Positions 38,201-49,435 of a stretch of DNA of 64,000 nucleotides are shown here, in pieces; the first letter of the stretch is position 1, and every line of letters begins with the position of its first letter. The stretch is from Cucumis sativus (lineage: Eukaryota; Streptophyta; Magnoliopsida; Cucurbitales; Cucurbitaceae). The DNA lies in the NCBI RefSeq assembly GCF_000004075.3, contig NC_026656.2:3844001-3908000 (forward strand), written 5' to 3'. The translations under genes and the position numbers were made by a program. The notes beneath the pieces are model-generated. The model was not told the DNA's origin and did not search any database. It saw nothing but the letters and a program-made list of their open reading frames with translations.

Positions 38201-39708
38201 CCAGCAAACTATAATAATACTCAGACTGCACTCCTCACCCCCAAATGCCCCATAAGAAAATTTAGAAACATATAAGATTTAGTATGAGATTAGTATAAGA
38301 TTTAGGGATATTTGAAAAAATTACTATAATCTATAAATTGGTAAAAGAACCCTAAAACTCAATCAGCTTATTTCTGACGATTTTCCAAGTTAAACTGAGG
38401 GAATCATTCCAAAAGATGATGCCAAAAATGATTTTGAAAAACCCTAAAACATGGAATATATTTCATCAAAGGAAAGTAAAAATATAGGGATAAAGAGTCA
38501 AACCAGTACAATGAGTTTTCTTTCATTGGCAGCCTCCTTTTTGTCTTCCACCATTAATGGCTGAATCCGCGGCCGCAACGCCACCGCACCAAACCCTAGG
38601 CGGTCGGAAGTTTTTACTTGCTCCATATTCTGCCACTCATGGTACGATTGCACCACTAATGCCTGAGACGGCGATGGACAAGGCACTGCCACAGCGCTGG
38701 ACGGCGGCCCTGTCACAGGGCAGAACGGCGGCGCTACCCATCGTTGCGGCTGTTGGAAAGGATATCCAACTGCCGACTGTGTAAGTCCTCGAATAGCGAT
38801 CTCTCGTTCGAACAACCTCAGTTCTCTCCTCGCTTCCTCTTTCAGAAATCGCTCCCGTTCAATCTCCCCAATCAATTTCTCTTCTCTCAATCGCATAAAC
38901 TCCATCTCCAAGTGCATTTCCTCGTTTAAATTGAACGGCTGTCTCAGTGTTCCGATGTTCGTCGTTTGTCTGAACGCGTCTGCTGAATCCATGAAGAAAT
39001 CTAAAACCATGTAAAATCGGAGATAAGTAAAGAGAAATCCAAGACTTCCATATGTTCTAAGAAGTGCGATCGCAACCGTTGAAAGAGAATCGAAAACCGT
39101 TTGTGATGATCTAAAACAGGAACCGCTTCCGTAACTGAAAATGAATAAAAAATCCTAACCGAGCTAGAAAAAGGAAAAGTTCAATTTCTTTCCCTGAATA
39201 CAATTTTACATTTAATGCTCAACAAAATTCCAATTAAATCTCTCATCGAAAAAACCATGAACAGGTCAGAGTTCCAACGCACTCAGTAAAGAGCTTTTGA
39301 ATCCCAAGAAAACAAAAGCTATTCACTACTCAAAATTCAAATCATACAAAAAAAAAAAAAAAACAGGAGAAATCTTCAGCCCCTCCATCCGAAAATCCAA
39401 ACAGAGTAAACACATAAACAACACAAAAACTCGCAATGCAAACAACAAACAAAGACTTCACACAACAAATCATCCAAAAATCGAAAGAATCTAAAGAATG
39501 AAAATCATAATGCGGACAAACAAACAAAGAAAAAAGTTGACAAGAAACACAAACCTGGAAATCCTTGCTCAGATAAACAATAAACAGCCGGAGAAGCAGG
39601 AGGAAGAAAGTGCATTGGCGGAGGCATAGGAGGAAGAAAGTGCATCTGAGGAGGCGGTGGAGGTGGCGGTGGCTTTCGGAGATCATCGACACGAAACTTG
39701 AACTCCAT
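35254..39708 (-). CDS. Protein with two U1-type C2H2 zinc fingers
   Basis: Three exons, 39708-39555, 39000-38504 and 35865-35254, join in phase (G|AT, then phase 0) and give 420 residues. The N-terminus MEFKFRVDD is followed by a proline-rich run (about 13-40). Next is a charged helix with repeated E/R/L (about 80-125), then ANERKLIVL joined to EKPVPNAFREERK. Finger 1 is C257-x2-C260-x12-H273-x5-H279 and finger 2 is C381-x2-C384-x12-H397-x5-H403. This spacing is typical of U1/matrin-type fingers that bind RNA or structured nucleic acid. A basic run SKKRRK lies at 303-308. The function is unknown; a nuclear RNA-related role is inferred. The acceptor of exon 3 is the CTACAG at 35866, not the nearer-consensus TATAG 20 bases upstream, which would break the frame. 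Confidence 0.87.
35902..35949. repeat. Hairpin next to the exon 3 acceptor of the zinc-finger gene
   Basis: Arms 35902-35918 and 35933-35949 (CGACTTTCTAAGTGCTT and its reverse complement with one mismatch) flank a 14-base loop. The arm shares its core with the hairpin at 30668-30729. It lies 36-84 bases upstream of the exon on the gene strand, roughly where a branch site would be. Confidence 0.8.
36310..36485. repeat. Two-copy tandem repeat, about 90 bases, in the zinc-finger gene intron
   Basis: Copy 1 is 36310-36399 and copy 2 is 36400-36485. Both contain CACATTTTTTAAATTATAAG and AAACTAGATTCAGA and end near GAGTTAGGA, with a few substitutions and a short deletion in copy 2. Confidence 0.9.
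36505..36712. repeat. TACATA-rich microsatellite block
   Basis: About 200 bases of TACA/TATA units. A sub-block CACACATACACATGTCTA...GATATACACAT occurs at both ends (near 36505 and 36618). It lies in the long intron of the zinc-finger gene. The 61-codon frame across it is simple-sequence artefact. Confidence 0.9.
37643..38255. mobile_element. Inverted-repeat element in the zinc-finger gene intron
   Basis: The left end reads GTGTTGGGCACTCAGACTTT then GGGGAGTGGGGTGGGTTATT and TTAGCCC. The reverse complement of 38100-38170 reads GTGTTTGGGATACATATTTG then AGGGGAGTGGAGTGAGCTAT and TTTAGCCC. A further right flank (to about 38255) reads, in reverse, GGGGCATTTGGGGGTGAGGA, so the right end may be longer or nested. 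The interior has an open plus-strand stretch (37780-38043) with no recognised family. This suits a non-autonomous DNA transposon. Confidence 0.6.
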
Positions 39709-39779
39709 AGAAAAAAAAAAACAGAGAAAAGGAAGGGAACAGAAAGAGAATCGGGGGGAGAGGCGGAAGATGAAAGGGA

Positions 39780-39838
39780 GAAGGTAAGAAGAAGTAAGAA
39801 AGAAGAAGAAAGAAGAAGAAAGAAGAAGAAATAGGAAA
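39780..39838. repeat. AAG microsatellite in the zinc-finger gene leader
   Basis: Repeats of GAAGAAGAAA on the plus strand, which is CTTCTT on the transcript strand. They lie 72-130 bases upstream of the ATG at 39708. CT-rich leaders are common near plant transcription starts. Two-base-shifted frames through it are artefacts. Confidence 0.85.
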
Positions 39839-39974
39839 TGAAGAGTTTAGGAAGGGAAAGCAGCGGGTAGTGTTAGCGCGTGAGAAGTAGAAGAAGGAAA
39901 GTTGAAAAGAAAGGGGAGAGAAAGAGGGGGAAAAGGGGAAGCGTTGTTCGCACCGTATCTCTCCACTCTCCAAA

Positions 39975-42764
39975 TACTCTCTTTCAAATGGGATTCTCTT
40001 TTTTCTTCAAATGAATAAATAGGTGTGGAGTATTTTTTAAAAAACAAATTGACCTTTTTATTGGATTTTTCTTTTTTTCCAATATTGTCTTCAATTTTTT
40101 GAGAAAAGAATAACCTAAATAAAAGTAGGCCTTTTTAGATTTTTTTATTTAGATTTTTTTCCTTTTAATTTCTTTACTTTTACTTTTTAAAATTAAATAT
40201 TTAAATTTTAAGTTAAAATTTTAAATAAATAGTTGCAAATATATCCATTAGATTCAAAATATTAGCATATATAATCATATTTCCGACTGATATTTTTAAA
40301 AGATTGCAAATATAGTAAATTTCGTCAAATTGTATACCATGTTGCAAATATCCATCAATCATGAATAGTCTTGTAGACTAGCAAATATCCACCAAGTACA
40401 ACTAGATTTTGTTATATTTACAAAAAAATTTAAATCTTATAGTAATTGTAAGGGTTTTTTTTTTCCCAAGAATAATAAAAGAAAATACAAACTATTTACC
40501 CTCGATGCAAAAAAAAATCACTAAAGTACAAAAATGCATTACACTCGGTTTGTCATTTTCTATGATTTTCCTATATTTAATTATTATTCCTAAAATTGCT
40601 ATCCATTATCATTACCATAATTTATACTTAGACCTTGGTTTGATACTATACAACTAAAATTTTGTTGTCTTTTTCTAAAATATACTTTGCACTTTTTAAG
40701 CGCACTCACTTAACATGTTATGTTTTGTTTCAAAGTTTTTTTAGATTCAATGGATCGACTAAGTTTATTTTCTTTTGGATTATTATTTAGTCTATTGATA
40801 TGAATGTTTGAAAGCATTTGTTGCATATAAAGTTCCAGTGATGTAAATTTCATAAATGAATTAAAGTGTTGGTTTCAATGTATGAGTGAGTGGTCATTGA
40901 TGAACATCTCTATGCATGAGACTTTGAGAGTTTTCTTAGATATGACTGCTTTTAGTTAAATAATCGTTCTATTGGGTTGGATTGAGTAAATCATATACTT
41001 CCAAGTGAGTGAATTATCATTATCTTTCTTCTCATCTCTTTTCGGATAGCACGATTGATAAACTTACTTTATAAACATCGTTGCTATAGCTATACGATGC
41101 CTATTTTGTTCTACCTTATGTTTTAACTTTGCAACTTTACATGAAAACTTGTACATCTCCCTTTTGTAATTCTTTCAAGTTTTATTATTGTTAATTGCTT
41201 TTATTTTTTCTACTTTTATATATATACACACAGAAATTTTAGGAAAAACTAGAGGAATGAAATTATTTACTATTAGTAAACGTCACGTCATGCCATTTTC
41301 ATCCTGAAGTCACATCATGCAACACTTTGTAGGGTTCGTCACATATTGTGGCGTTTTTTTGAATACGCCCAAAAGGGATTCTCTGACTTGGGTTTAGCAG
41401 CGAATCATTGCAACGATTTATATTAGTCACTAAAAAGTTGTTGCAACGAAAAGAATATCTTTAACAACTAATTTTATGCAAGATTTCTTATAGTATATAG
41501 GAGGAAAGTTTTCTCAATGTACCCTATTGCCATGTGGCCTTTTCAATAATACATGAACTCTTAAATGATGAATGATAAATGATAGAAAACATCATCGAAC
41601 TGCTAAACTTTTTTGTCAATTAGTATATAGACAACGTTTATCTACATTCTTTCATCTGACCTCATTTTATAACTTCACGTCTCTCGTTTGTTTCAATTAA
41701 TGATAATTTTAACACTTCATATGTTTCCTCTCTTATTCAATATCTTCTTACTTATTCTCACTATTTCATTCCCCAATCTCTACATGTAGTCACTTCAATC
41801 AACACATGTGGGCTATAACAATAAGGTACAAGAACAACCCTAATCAACCAATATCTTAGGACTTAAATGTTATGAGTTAATGCAATTGAATTTTAATACA
41901 TAAACAAAATAGAACATGTCAAAGAATTCAAGAAATAATTTCCAATGACAACCAATGGGAGGAAAAAAGAAATAAAATATATACATGACCATATTTATGG
42001 GTGAAGATTTTGTTGATCTTTTCTAAAGTTCAAATTCCTTTATTTATTGTTTACAATAATGTTGTTCATGATCCAAAATTATATTGTTTTTTAAGATAAT
42101 GTTATGTATGGTAATTCAGTGTGTGTTTTGATGAGTTTTGGGGGAATATTTTAATTTGGGTAATTTGTAGTCAGAATTGATTTTTTTAGCATAATTGTTT
42201 AAATTGATCATGACCATAAAAACTTATCGTTGATCAGTATAACTTTTGAAATTTCCTAAACCAGTCCCAACCAAACCTCTCTTTATGTTCAATTCAGCTT
42301 CGATTCAATCAGTTTTGGTCAGTCGGGTCGATTTTTCAATCTATCACGTTCATATTTACCTTAAATTAAAGTTTGTGACATGTTTGGTGTATTTCTTTTA
42401 AACGTTGGTTTTTAAAAATGTTTATTATAAATCCCAAATGTGATAGTCAAATATGGTCGTTTTTGCAATAATTTATTTTAAATTTTAACTTTTGTGTCTA
42501 ATAGATTTTTGAATTTTTAAGATCGTATCTAACAATTGATAGTGAATTTGGAAAATAAGTTAGAACTTTACTTAAAACACGTTAAGATGGGGGTGTACCA
42601 CTAGATCTAAAATTAGTTCTTTTTGTTTAACTAAGTTCAATCTTTTATAGTCTGTTTGAACATTTACAAAAGCATAGTCAATTCTAAGACGGTTTGATCT
42701 AAAAGACCGATCAATGTTCACCCCTACTTTATAAAAGAATTTTATTGAAAAAAACAAATAACAG

Positions 42765-42770
<6 letters not shown>
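39975..42770. other. Spacer between divergent zinc-finger and RCI2 genes
   Basis: About 2.8 kb, AT-rich. It contains an ACAAATATAG-type repeat (about 40230-40435) and a CACTA-like terminus with its characteristic subterminal sequence (41385-41495). No gene is supported. The right end, before 42977, is the promoter of the RCI2-like gene. Confidence 0.55.
41385..41495. mobile_element. CACTA-like transposon terminus (solo, decayed)
   Basis: AGCGAATCATTGCAACGATT followed by GTCACTAAAAAGTTGTTGCA is a degenerate form of the GCGACG...CGTCGCTAAAA subterminal repeats of plant CACTA elements. It ends with TTTCTTATAGTA at 41484-41495, two changes from the canonical TTTCTTGTAGTG. I found no partner CACTACAAGAAA end nearby. 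Confidence 0.55.

Positions 42771-42810
<40 letters not shown>
42771..42810. repeat. (TA)20 tract upstream of the RCI2-like gene
   Basis: Twenty uninterrupted TA units lie 166 bases before the ATG at 42977. It is close to where a promoter would be, and likely to vary in length. Confidence 0.95.
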
Positions 42811-42818
<8 letters not shown>

Positions 42819-42976
42819 AGGCAAAACGTGGAAGACAAACAATAATAAATGAAAAAAGAAGAAAAAAAATTGGGATTGAGACTTTAAAATTGTTATGATC
42901 AATAGATAACAAACCTAACAAACAGATTTTTCCATTAACTCTCTTCACTTCCACAAACCTCTCTCTTCAATCAAAA

Positions 42977-43358
42977 ATGGTGAACGGTTGTGAGATCTGC
43001 TGCGAGATTCTCATCGCCATCCTCATTCCTCCTCTAGGAGTTTGCCTCAAATTCGGCTGTTGCACGGTAATTCCTCTTTCTTCTGCTTCTCCTTCTAATT
43101 TCCCCAAACTGACCTAAAACAACGACCGAAGAAACTTCTCTCCCTCTGCGATTAATCTAAATGATCTGACGATGTTGATCTGAAATAGATTTTTATTTTG
43201 ATTATTCGCAGGTGGAATTTTGTCTGTGTTTGATTTTGACTCTTCTGGGTTACGTTCCGGGGATCATTTACGCAGTGTACGCCATTGCGTTCGTGGATCG
43301 TGACCAGTTCTTTGATGAGTACAGGCGTCCGCTGTATTCCTCGGTGTCGGCGGAATAG
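42977..43358 (+). CDS. RCI2/PMP3-type small membrane protein (UPF0057, long-tail form)
   Basis: Two exons, 42977-43066 and 43212-43358, join in phase 0 and give 78 residues. The first segment, CEICCEILIAILIPPLGVCL, has the family ILIAILIPPLGV core. The second hydrophobic segment (CLCLILTLLGYVPGIIYAVYA) carries the LGYVPGIIYA signature. The charged tail DRDQFFDEYRRPLYSSVSAE makes this the longer form of the family; short RCI2A/B-like proteins stop at about 54 residues. These are two-helix plasma-membrane proteins linked to cold and salt response and membrane potential in plants and yeast. The short intron (145 bases) has GTAATT and TTCGCAG ends. The leader is CT-rich (CTCTCTTCACTTCCACAAAC). 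Neither exon is long enough to stand out as a single open frame. Confidence 0.93.
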
Positions 43359-46300
43359 AACAAGTTTGAATTTCTTGATCTCTATGTGTTTTTAAGAACT
43401 TATGGTATGGATCAATAATTATTGCTGATTCTTAAGTAGTTTTCTCTGTTCTTTTCTGGATATTGGATTATTGGCTTTCTCATCATCTCTACTTAGATTT
43501 GTAAGGCTCTCTCTTTCTTTGATTGGATTGGATTTTGTTGAACAATTTGAATTAACACAATATGAAAAGTGGGCCATTTGATTATATATCTGTACTTATA
43601 TGAGAACAAAAAAGAATTGTTTTCATTTGGGATTGGAAGTGTGGCTTAAGGGACTTTGAAATAAGATGTGAGTGTGAGTGTCGTAGAAAGTTAGAAGAAT
43701 GGAGGAAGAACTGAAATGACTTTCGATAAACGAAAAAAATGAAGTTAAAATCTTCATTTAAATCTTAAACTCTATTCCCTAAACCTAATTTTAATTAAAA
43801 AAAATTGGTGCAATCGTGGTAGAATTTTATTGATGAATCAGCTTCCATCGTAAATGTATTTTTGGATTACTCTTAAATTTGATGTTACCATTTCTATTTC
43901 TAGGGGTCGAGTGATAACGAGATAGCCATTATAGCAACACTAAAGATTTCAAAATTAAATTTAAGTGGTAACAATAATGGTAGCCTTAATGTGACAATAA
44001 TATATAACCATAACATAGTCATAATGGTAATTATTAAACCTAATTCCTTTCAAATTCTTACCCTGATTTACATTTTTTTTTTCTAAATATGAGAGTTGAA
44101 TTCTGAGCTAAATTCTAAATAAAAAAAAAAGTTTTTAAAAACTACTTTTTATTGAACAAGAGTATCATATAAATGACTTATAAATACTCCTACCTTACGA
44201 CCACTAAGGAGAAGGGTTGATTATCTCCAAGGGCTTATTTTTTGTATGTTTAGTTAGAACCACACATGTGCAAGGATCTCTTACATACAAGTTATTTTAT
44301 AGGTCGCCCCTCGACTAAAAGATTTGAGTACAATGTATTTTATGTGATTTTAACAAGTTTTAAACACTCTCATTTGAGCGCCAAGTAACTTTTCTGTTTT
44401 TTTTAGTATCCTAAATATGAAAGAGAGTGATCATGAGTATATAAGTGTAGACAACTATATTTATTGGTATGAAACATTTTGAGGTGACAACAAAATCAAA
44501 ACCACAAGAGTGTATCATGTATATCTAAAGTAGATAATATCATATCATTGTAAAGATATATGAGAGTCTATTGTACTTAACACTATGAAGAATCAAATTA
44601 GATCTTAAATATAGTTGAATTGAACTTACTTTTAGATCATAATATTGAATTTGATCACAATGAATTGATTATGAGCTTGACATAAATCTACACCTAAATA
44701 TATGTACTAAATTAACTTTATATGATACTAAAAGTAATCATGGCAAAAGATCTACAGTCTTATATATTTTTAAAATGAGAGTTTAAGTAAAGAAATAGAA
44801 TTGTTTTAAAATAGAGCAATTAAAACTATTTACAAAACTCTGGCCAAATTATTAGATTCTATATAATTCATTTGATTGTTTTTTTTACTATATTTTGTAA
44901 ATAATTTTAATTTTTGTCTGTTATAAAAATTCCTCCATAAGTAAGAGGAATAATAAATTAAATTAAAAATATAATAAAGGTAATTTAAACAACAAATTCC
45001 CTCCATAAGTAAGAGGAATAATAAATCAAATTAAAAATATAATAAAGATAATTTAAACAACAAATTCTTCTTAAGAGGAGTCCTCTTGGATCATCACACA
45101 TGCACTCATACCATCTTAAATCATTAATAGACTTAAAATTTTAAAAACAAATTTAATGTTATATTATGACCTAAACCAAATAATTATATGTAATATAGTT
45201 TTAGAATTATAGAGGAATGATTTAGTGTGTGGATGCATGTGGTATGTATTCTCCATCCCTATCTCCAAAAGGAATTCGAGAAAAAGAAAAGAAGATTCTT
45301 ATATTCCGATCGGATTTGGAGTGAACCCTTGATAAAGAAAAAGAAGATCATGAAATGAAGAAATATGAAGTCATGAAGGAATATTACTAAAATGAGACGA
45401 TGTGATAACTAAAAGAAAGGGAGATGTCGACATTTATACAATATAAGTTCGACATATTCTTCACAAATGATTGATTTAGAGAAATATCAACCAATGTTAC
45501 ATTCCCAATCACTTTCTCCTTTTTTTTTCTATTAAAAACTTCTGGTTCTTTAAAATGAATGAGATTTTGTACCAATAACACGAGCAAATACACCTTTACA
45601 TGCCTTCAATATCAAGAGATATGTTGGAGAAATTCTCTAATCCTAGAGATATATTTCGAGAATATCAAGATGTATTTACATTTTTAAAAACTAGATTTTA
45701 CGAATTTTTATGTTTCATCCGAAAAAAAATTAATTCTATAAAAAATTGAGTCTTCGTAAATATAATTCAAAAAATAAATCTAAAATAATAAATAAATATT
45801 TTATTGTTTTCAAATAAGTAAACATGTCTTTTAGTGTCATTTTTACGTTTATTTTTTTGTAATTCATGTATTATTTTACAATATAATGAAAATATCAATT
45901 CACCTCTTTTATCGATATCAAATTTATGAAAATGTAAAAATATTGACGTATTGATAAAAATTAAATATATATTAAAGTTAGAAATATTTTTGACACAAAA
46001 CAGAGGGCAGATAATGGATGTGTTTTATAATTTAGGGTTATTGTTAATATTATTTTGATAAGAAACGGATAAAAGGTAAAAGGATATAAAGAATGATGAA
46101 GGACATTAGGAGGAGATGTGTGCATATGAGTTTCACTAAACCAACTTTGCTCCCCTCACAAATTTTCAATAATTTTTTAAGCTTTTAAAATAATTGCTCC
46201 ACCTACAATAATTGGCGGATTAAGTTTTAAAAATATATAGTTGAATTTATTCTAAAAAATCAATAAATTGATGTTAATATCTATTTTATTTTGTGTTAGT

Positions 46301-47703
46301 CTATTCTATGTATTTTAATAATGACTATTTTTATTTTTTAATTTCTATTTTTGTTTTGTTTTTGAGAGACATCAGATGGTTACTTTCTAAAAATATGATA
46401 ATAAATATATTAAAATTAATATAAATACTATTTTCGTCTTTCTATTTTTTTCATTTTGGTTCAGGTTGGTTCTTAAGTCTTTAAAAATTTCATTTTGCTC
46501 ATTGTTCTTTCAACTTTGGCTCATATCGGTTCATATACTTTTAAAATGTTTATTTCGGTTCCCATCAAAAGAGATGTTAGTACGAATATTCTTTTTCTTT
46601 TTAAGAATTGAGTTGACAATTACTCTTAGATCGAGTAATTTGAATAATTTACACAAAAATAACCGATGATAAATATGAATAATTGAATTGTAATAAAAGA
46701 AAAAATTGTAGAAAATATCCTGAAACTATGAGTTTGGTTACATTCACGTTTCTAAACTTTTAATTTGATCCGATCCCTAAAGGTTGTTAATTTTTTATTT
46801 ATTGAATATCTGTATTTTTCTCTCTTTTCTCTAGTACCTCTCTTCAATTCACGATAAATTGAAGTATGGGTACAAGTACAACAAGAAGGTGGAGATATTG
46901 AGGTTGACAGGGTGGGTCCTCACTACTTTCAAATTCTCAAAAGTTCCTAATTCTCCTTTTTCAAATTCTCAACATATTGGGGTTTCACTCTTTTCTTCTC
47001 TAGTCTTTCTCTATGTTCTGTTTCTGTTTTATGATTTTCATTCCCTTTTTTGCGTTCGACATAGATATGTTTTCTGCTGCTTTTCTTCCCAGTCCTCCTT
47101 CCCACTCATACATATATACCTTTTCATAAATTGAAAATGAAGTCATATAGTTCGCTTCTCCTCGTAATGTTGTGCGGTTTCTTTCTTGTTTTTTTTGCAA
47201 TTGAGAATGGAAGAGCATATGTCCTCTAGCTCCAATGAGTGGGTAATTTGTATGTAGAATTGAAGAATAATTGAAAAGGATTGAGAATTCAAATGGGGAA
47301 TCGAAGAAAAATGTCTATGATTGATGATTTCAATTGCAACCTGACGAGAGAGATTAGAAAGATATATGAGGGGTTTGGTTATAGTTATTTTGGAGAGTTG
47401 AGTGGGTAGTTATTCTAAGAGAGAATAATTAGGAAAGTTGATTAAAATAACGAGGTGAAAAATACAAATTGAGAAATGCGAGATAATAGGAATAACACCA
47501 TCCACGTAGTTGAAAATGGTTTTTGCAACTTTTTCGATTAAGAAAAGGGTCGGTTGAGACTATCTCCATTCTCACGCCAAATGATCGGATTGCGCTTTTG
47601 CTTCTACTCCGCGCATCTCAACGAAAACTCCAAACGAAAAGAAAAATAAAAACCTCTATTTCCTTTCTTCATTCCTAAATTTATTTCCAAGGTCACCCAA
47701 AAA
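43359..47703. other. Spacer between RCI2-like and F-box genes
   Basis: About 4.3 kb without a supported gene. It contains a two-copy 68-base duplication (44931-45066) and AT-rich sequence. Around 46440-46600 and 46700-46800 it has text typical of dispersed noncoding repeats (TTCATTTTGGTTCAGG, GGTTCATATACTTTTAAAAT). The frame at 46859-47134 has no family similarity. Confidence 0.5.
44931..45066. repeat. Two-copy tandem duplication, period 68
   Basis: CTCCATAAGTAAGAGGAATA starts at 44933 and again at 45001. The copies differ at only a few bases across the unit. Confidence 0.9.
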
Positions 47704-49435
47704 ATGGCGGAGCCGTCACCATGGGCGGAGCTGACTCACGAGTGTCTAACCAACATCCTCTCCCGTCTAACCATGGAGCAGCGGTGGCGCGGCCCTATGC
47801 TCGTTTGCAAACACTGGTTCCGTGCCGCCACGGATCCTTCTCTTTTTTCACACTTCGATCTCGAAAAAAGGTTCGAGTCTGCCCCCACCGAGCTTCCGGC
47901 CTGGTGGTTGCCGGAGTTCGAGACCAAAATTGATTCCATGCTCCGATCTGCCGTCCGTTGGAGCCTTGGATCTCTTTCAGTTATTCGGATTAGACACTGC
48001 TCCGATTCTTCTCTCGATTTAGTCGCTCAAGGGTAATTAAATTAACTTTTCTTCTTTTAATACTAATTTTAATTTTATTGTTGGGGCCAAAAATGGAGCT
48101 TTATTGTTTGGTTATTAGGGTAGAAGATTTCATTTTTATTCTTCTCATATTTTTTTTTATTCAGCAAGCATCTTGATTGTGAGTTTTTTGTTTTCATTTT
48201 ATAATTAAGTTAAGCATTATCACTTGATTTTTGCATCTGCTTTCAATTTTCAACAATCGATGTGCAGTTTTTTAGAATTAAAATTGTTGGGTTCCTCATT
48301 CAAGATGGGTTTTTTTAGGATGGTGGATGGGATGGGATGGGATGGGATGGGATGAATTTAGAAATTCTAATTGGTTAGGGATGTACCTTATAGAAAGGAT
48401 TCCTTGTTTTGGAAACATGGTTTTTTTTTTTCAATTCATAAATATTTCATGGAATTTGATGTTCTCATAAATAGTCCACTTAGGGACTACGAGGATCTTT
48501 CTCAAACAATAGGGAATGAATTCTAATAGTAAACCATATGAACTCAATTTGAACTTTTTCCATATCGTATGGATAGTTTAATTGCAAAAAAAAGCAATTT
48601 CTAAAGATTGTTTGGATTGATTTTTTAAGTGCTTAGGAGTGTTTTTCAAGAGAGAAAAAATAGTGTTTTTACAAGTCCATACAGAGTTTTGACTCTAAAT
48701 AGTCGATGAGGTCATGAGTATGGGCTTTGCAACAAAAATGGCTGTAGAATCTGGCATTGGAGATGAGTAAGATAGCATGGACACTAGGGATTATCAAAAG
48801 GGAAAAGGAAATCATATTATGGGTTGGCATATATTGATGGCTTTCAACTTACTTCACATTTTAGATGCCCAAACCTTGAGGTTCTTTCCATCAAGAGCTG
48901 CGCCAATGTTACTGATAGATCAATGGCTAAGATTGCTTTTGGCTGCCAAAAGCTCCGGGAAGTAGATATCAGCTACTGTCACGAAATCTCAAACGTGTCT
49001 TTGGCATTAATCGGCAGGCATTGTCCAAATATCAAGACTCTAAAACGAAACTTTTTTAACAATCTAGATCCTTCCCAACATAAGGGAATTGTCCCTGACA
49101 ATTATCTAGATGCCCGCCCACAAGATGTGGATTCAGAAGCTGCCGCTATTGCAAAATTCATGCACAACTTGGAGTACCTTGAACTCGGTTTCTCTAAACT
49201 ATCAGCTAAAGCTCTAACTTTGATCTGTGAAGGATGTCCTAACCTCAAGTACTTGGATCTGTTTGGGTGTGTGAACTTGACCAGCCGAGATATAATGAAT
49301 GCTACATCAAGTTTGGAGCATTTGGAGATTAGGAAACCAAATTTCTACATTCCAAGGTCGGTCTTTCACACGGAGAGGTATGATCATTGGAGGTTGTATG
49401 ATGAGAGATTCCAAACTGATATTTTCCGAATTTGA
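47704..49435 (+). CDS. SKIP1: F-box/LRR protein, SKIP1-like
   Basis: Two exons, 47704-48032 and 48865-49435, join as GG|A and give 299 residues. The F-box lies at about 6-50 (PWAELTHECLTNILSRLT...VCKHWFRAATDPSLFSHFDL). Leucine-rich repeats follow: SLSVIRIRHCSDSSLDLVAQ, CPNLEVLSIKSCANVTDRSM, CQKLREVDISYCHEISNVSL, NLEYLELGFSKLSAKAL and CPNLKYLDLFGCVNLTSRDI. The family serves as the substrate-recognition part of SCF ubiquitin ligases; SKIP1 was named for binding ASK proteins. The target is unknown. Length and repeat layout agree with SKIP1-type proteins of about 300 residues. The intron of 0.83 kb contains a GGATG microsatellite. The gene converges on the MPS1 gene, about 1 kb downstream. Confidence 0.93.
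48325..48354. repeat. GGATG microsatellite in the F-box gene intron
   Basis: Five to six units of GGATG in tandem. Located between the exon ending at 48032 and the acceptor at 48864. Confidence 0.9.

Noticed and set aside
39342-39973. Several overlapping frames around the zinc-finger start exon
   Set aside because: They cross a poly-proline coding run and CT/GA simple sequence. Only the frame starting MEFKFRVDD joins the downstream exons in phase.
46859-47134. 91-codon plus-strand frame
   Set aside because: Low-complexity, F/S/L-rich translation of T-rich DNA with no domain and no splice partners.
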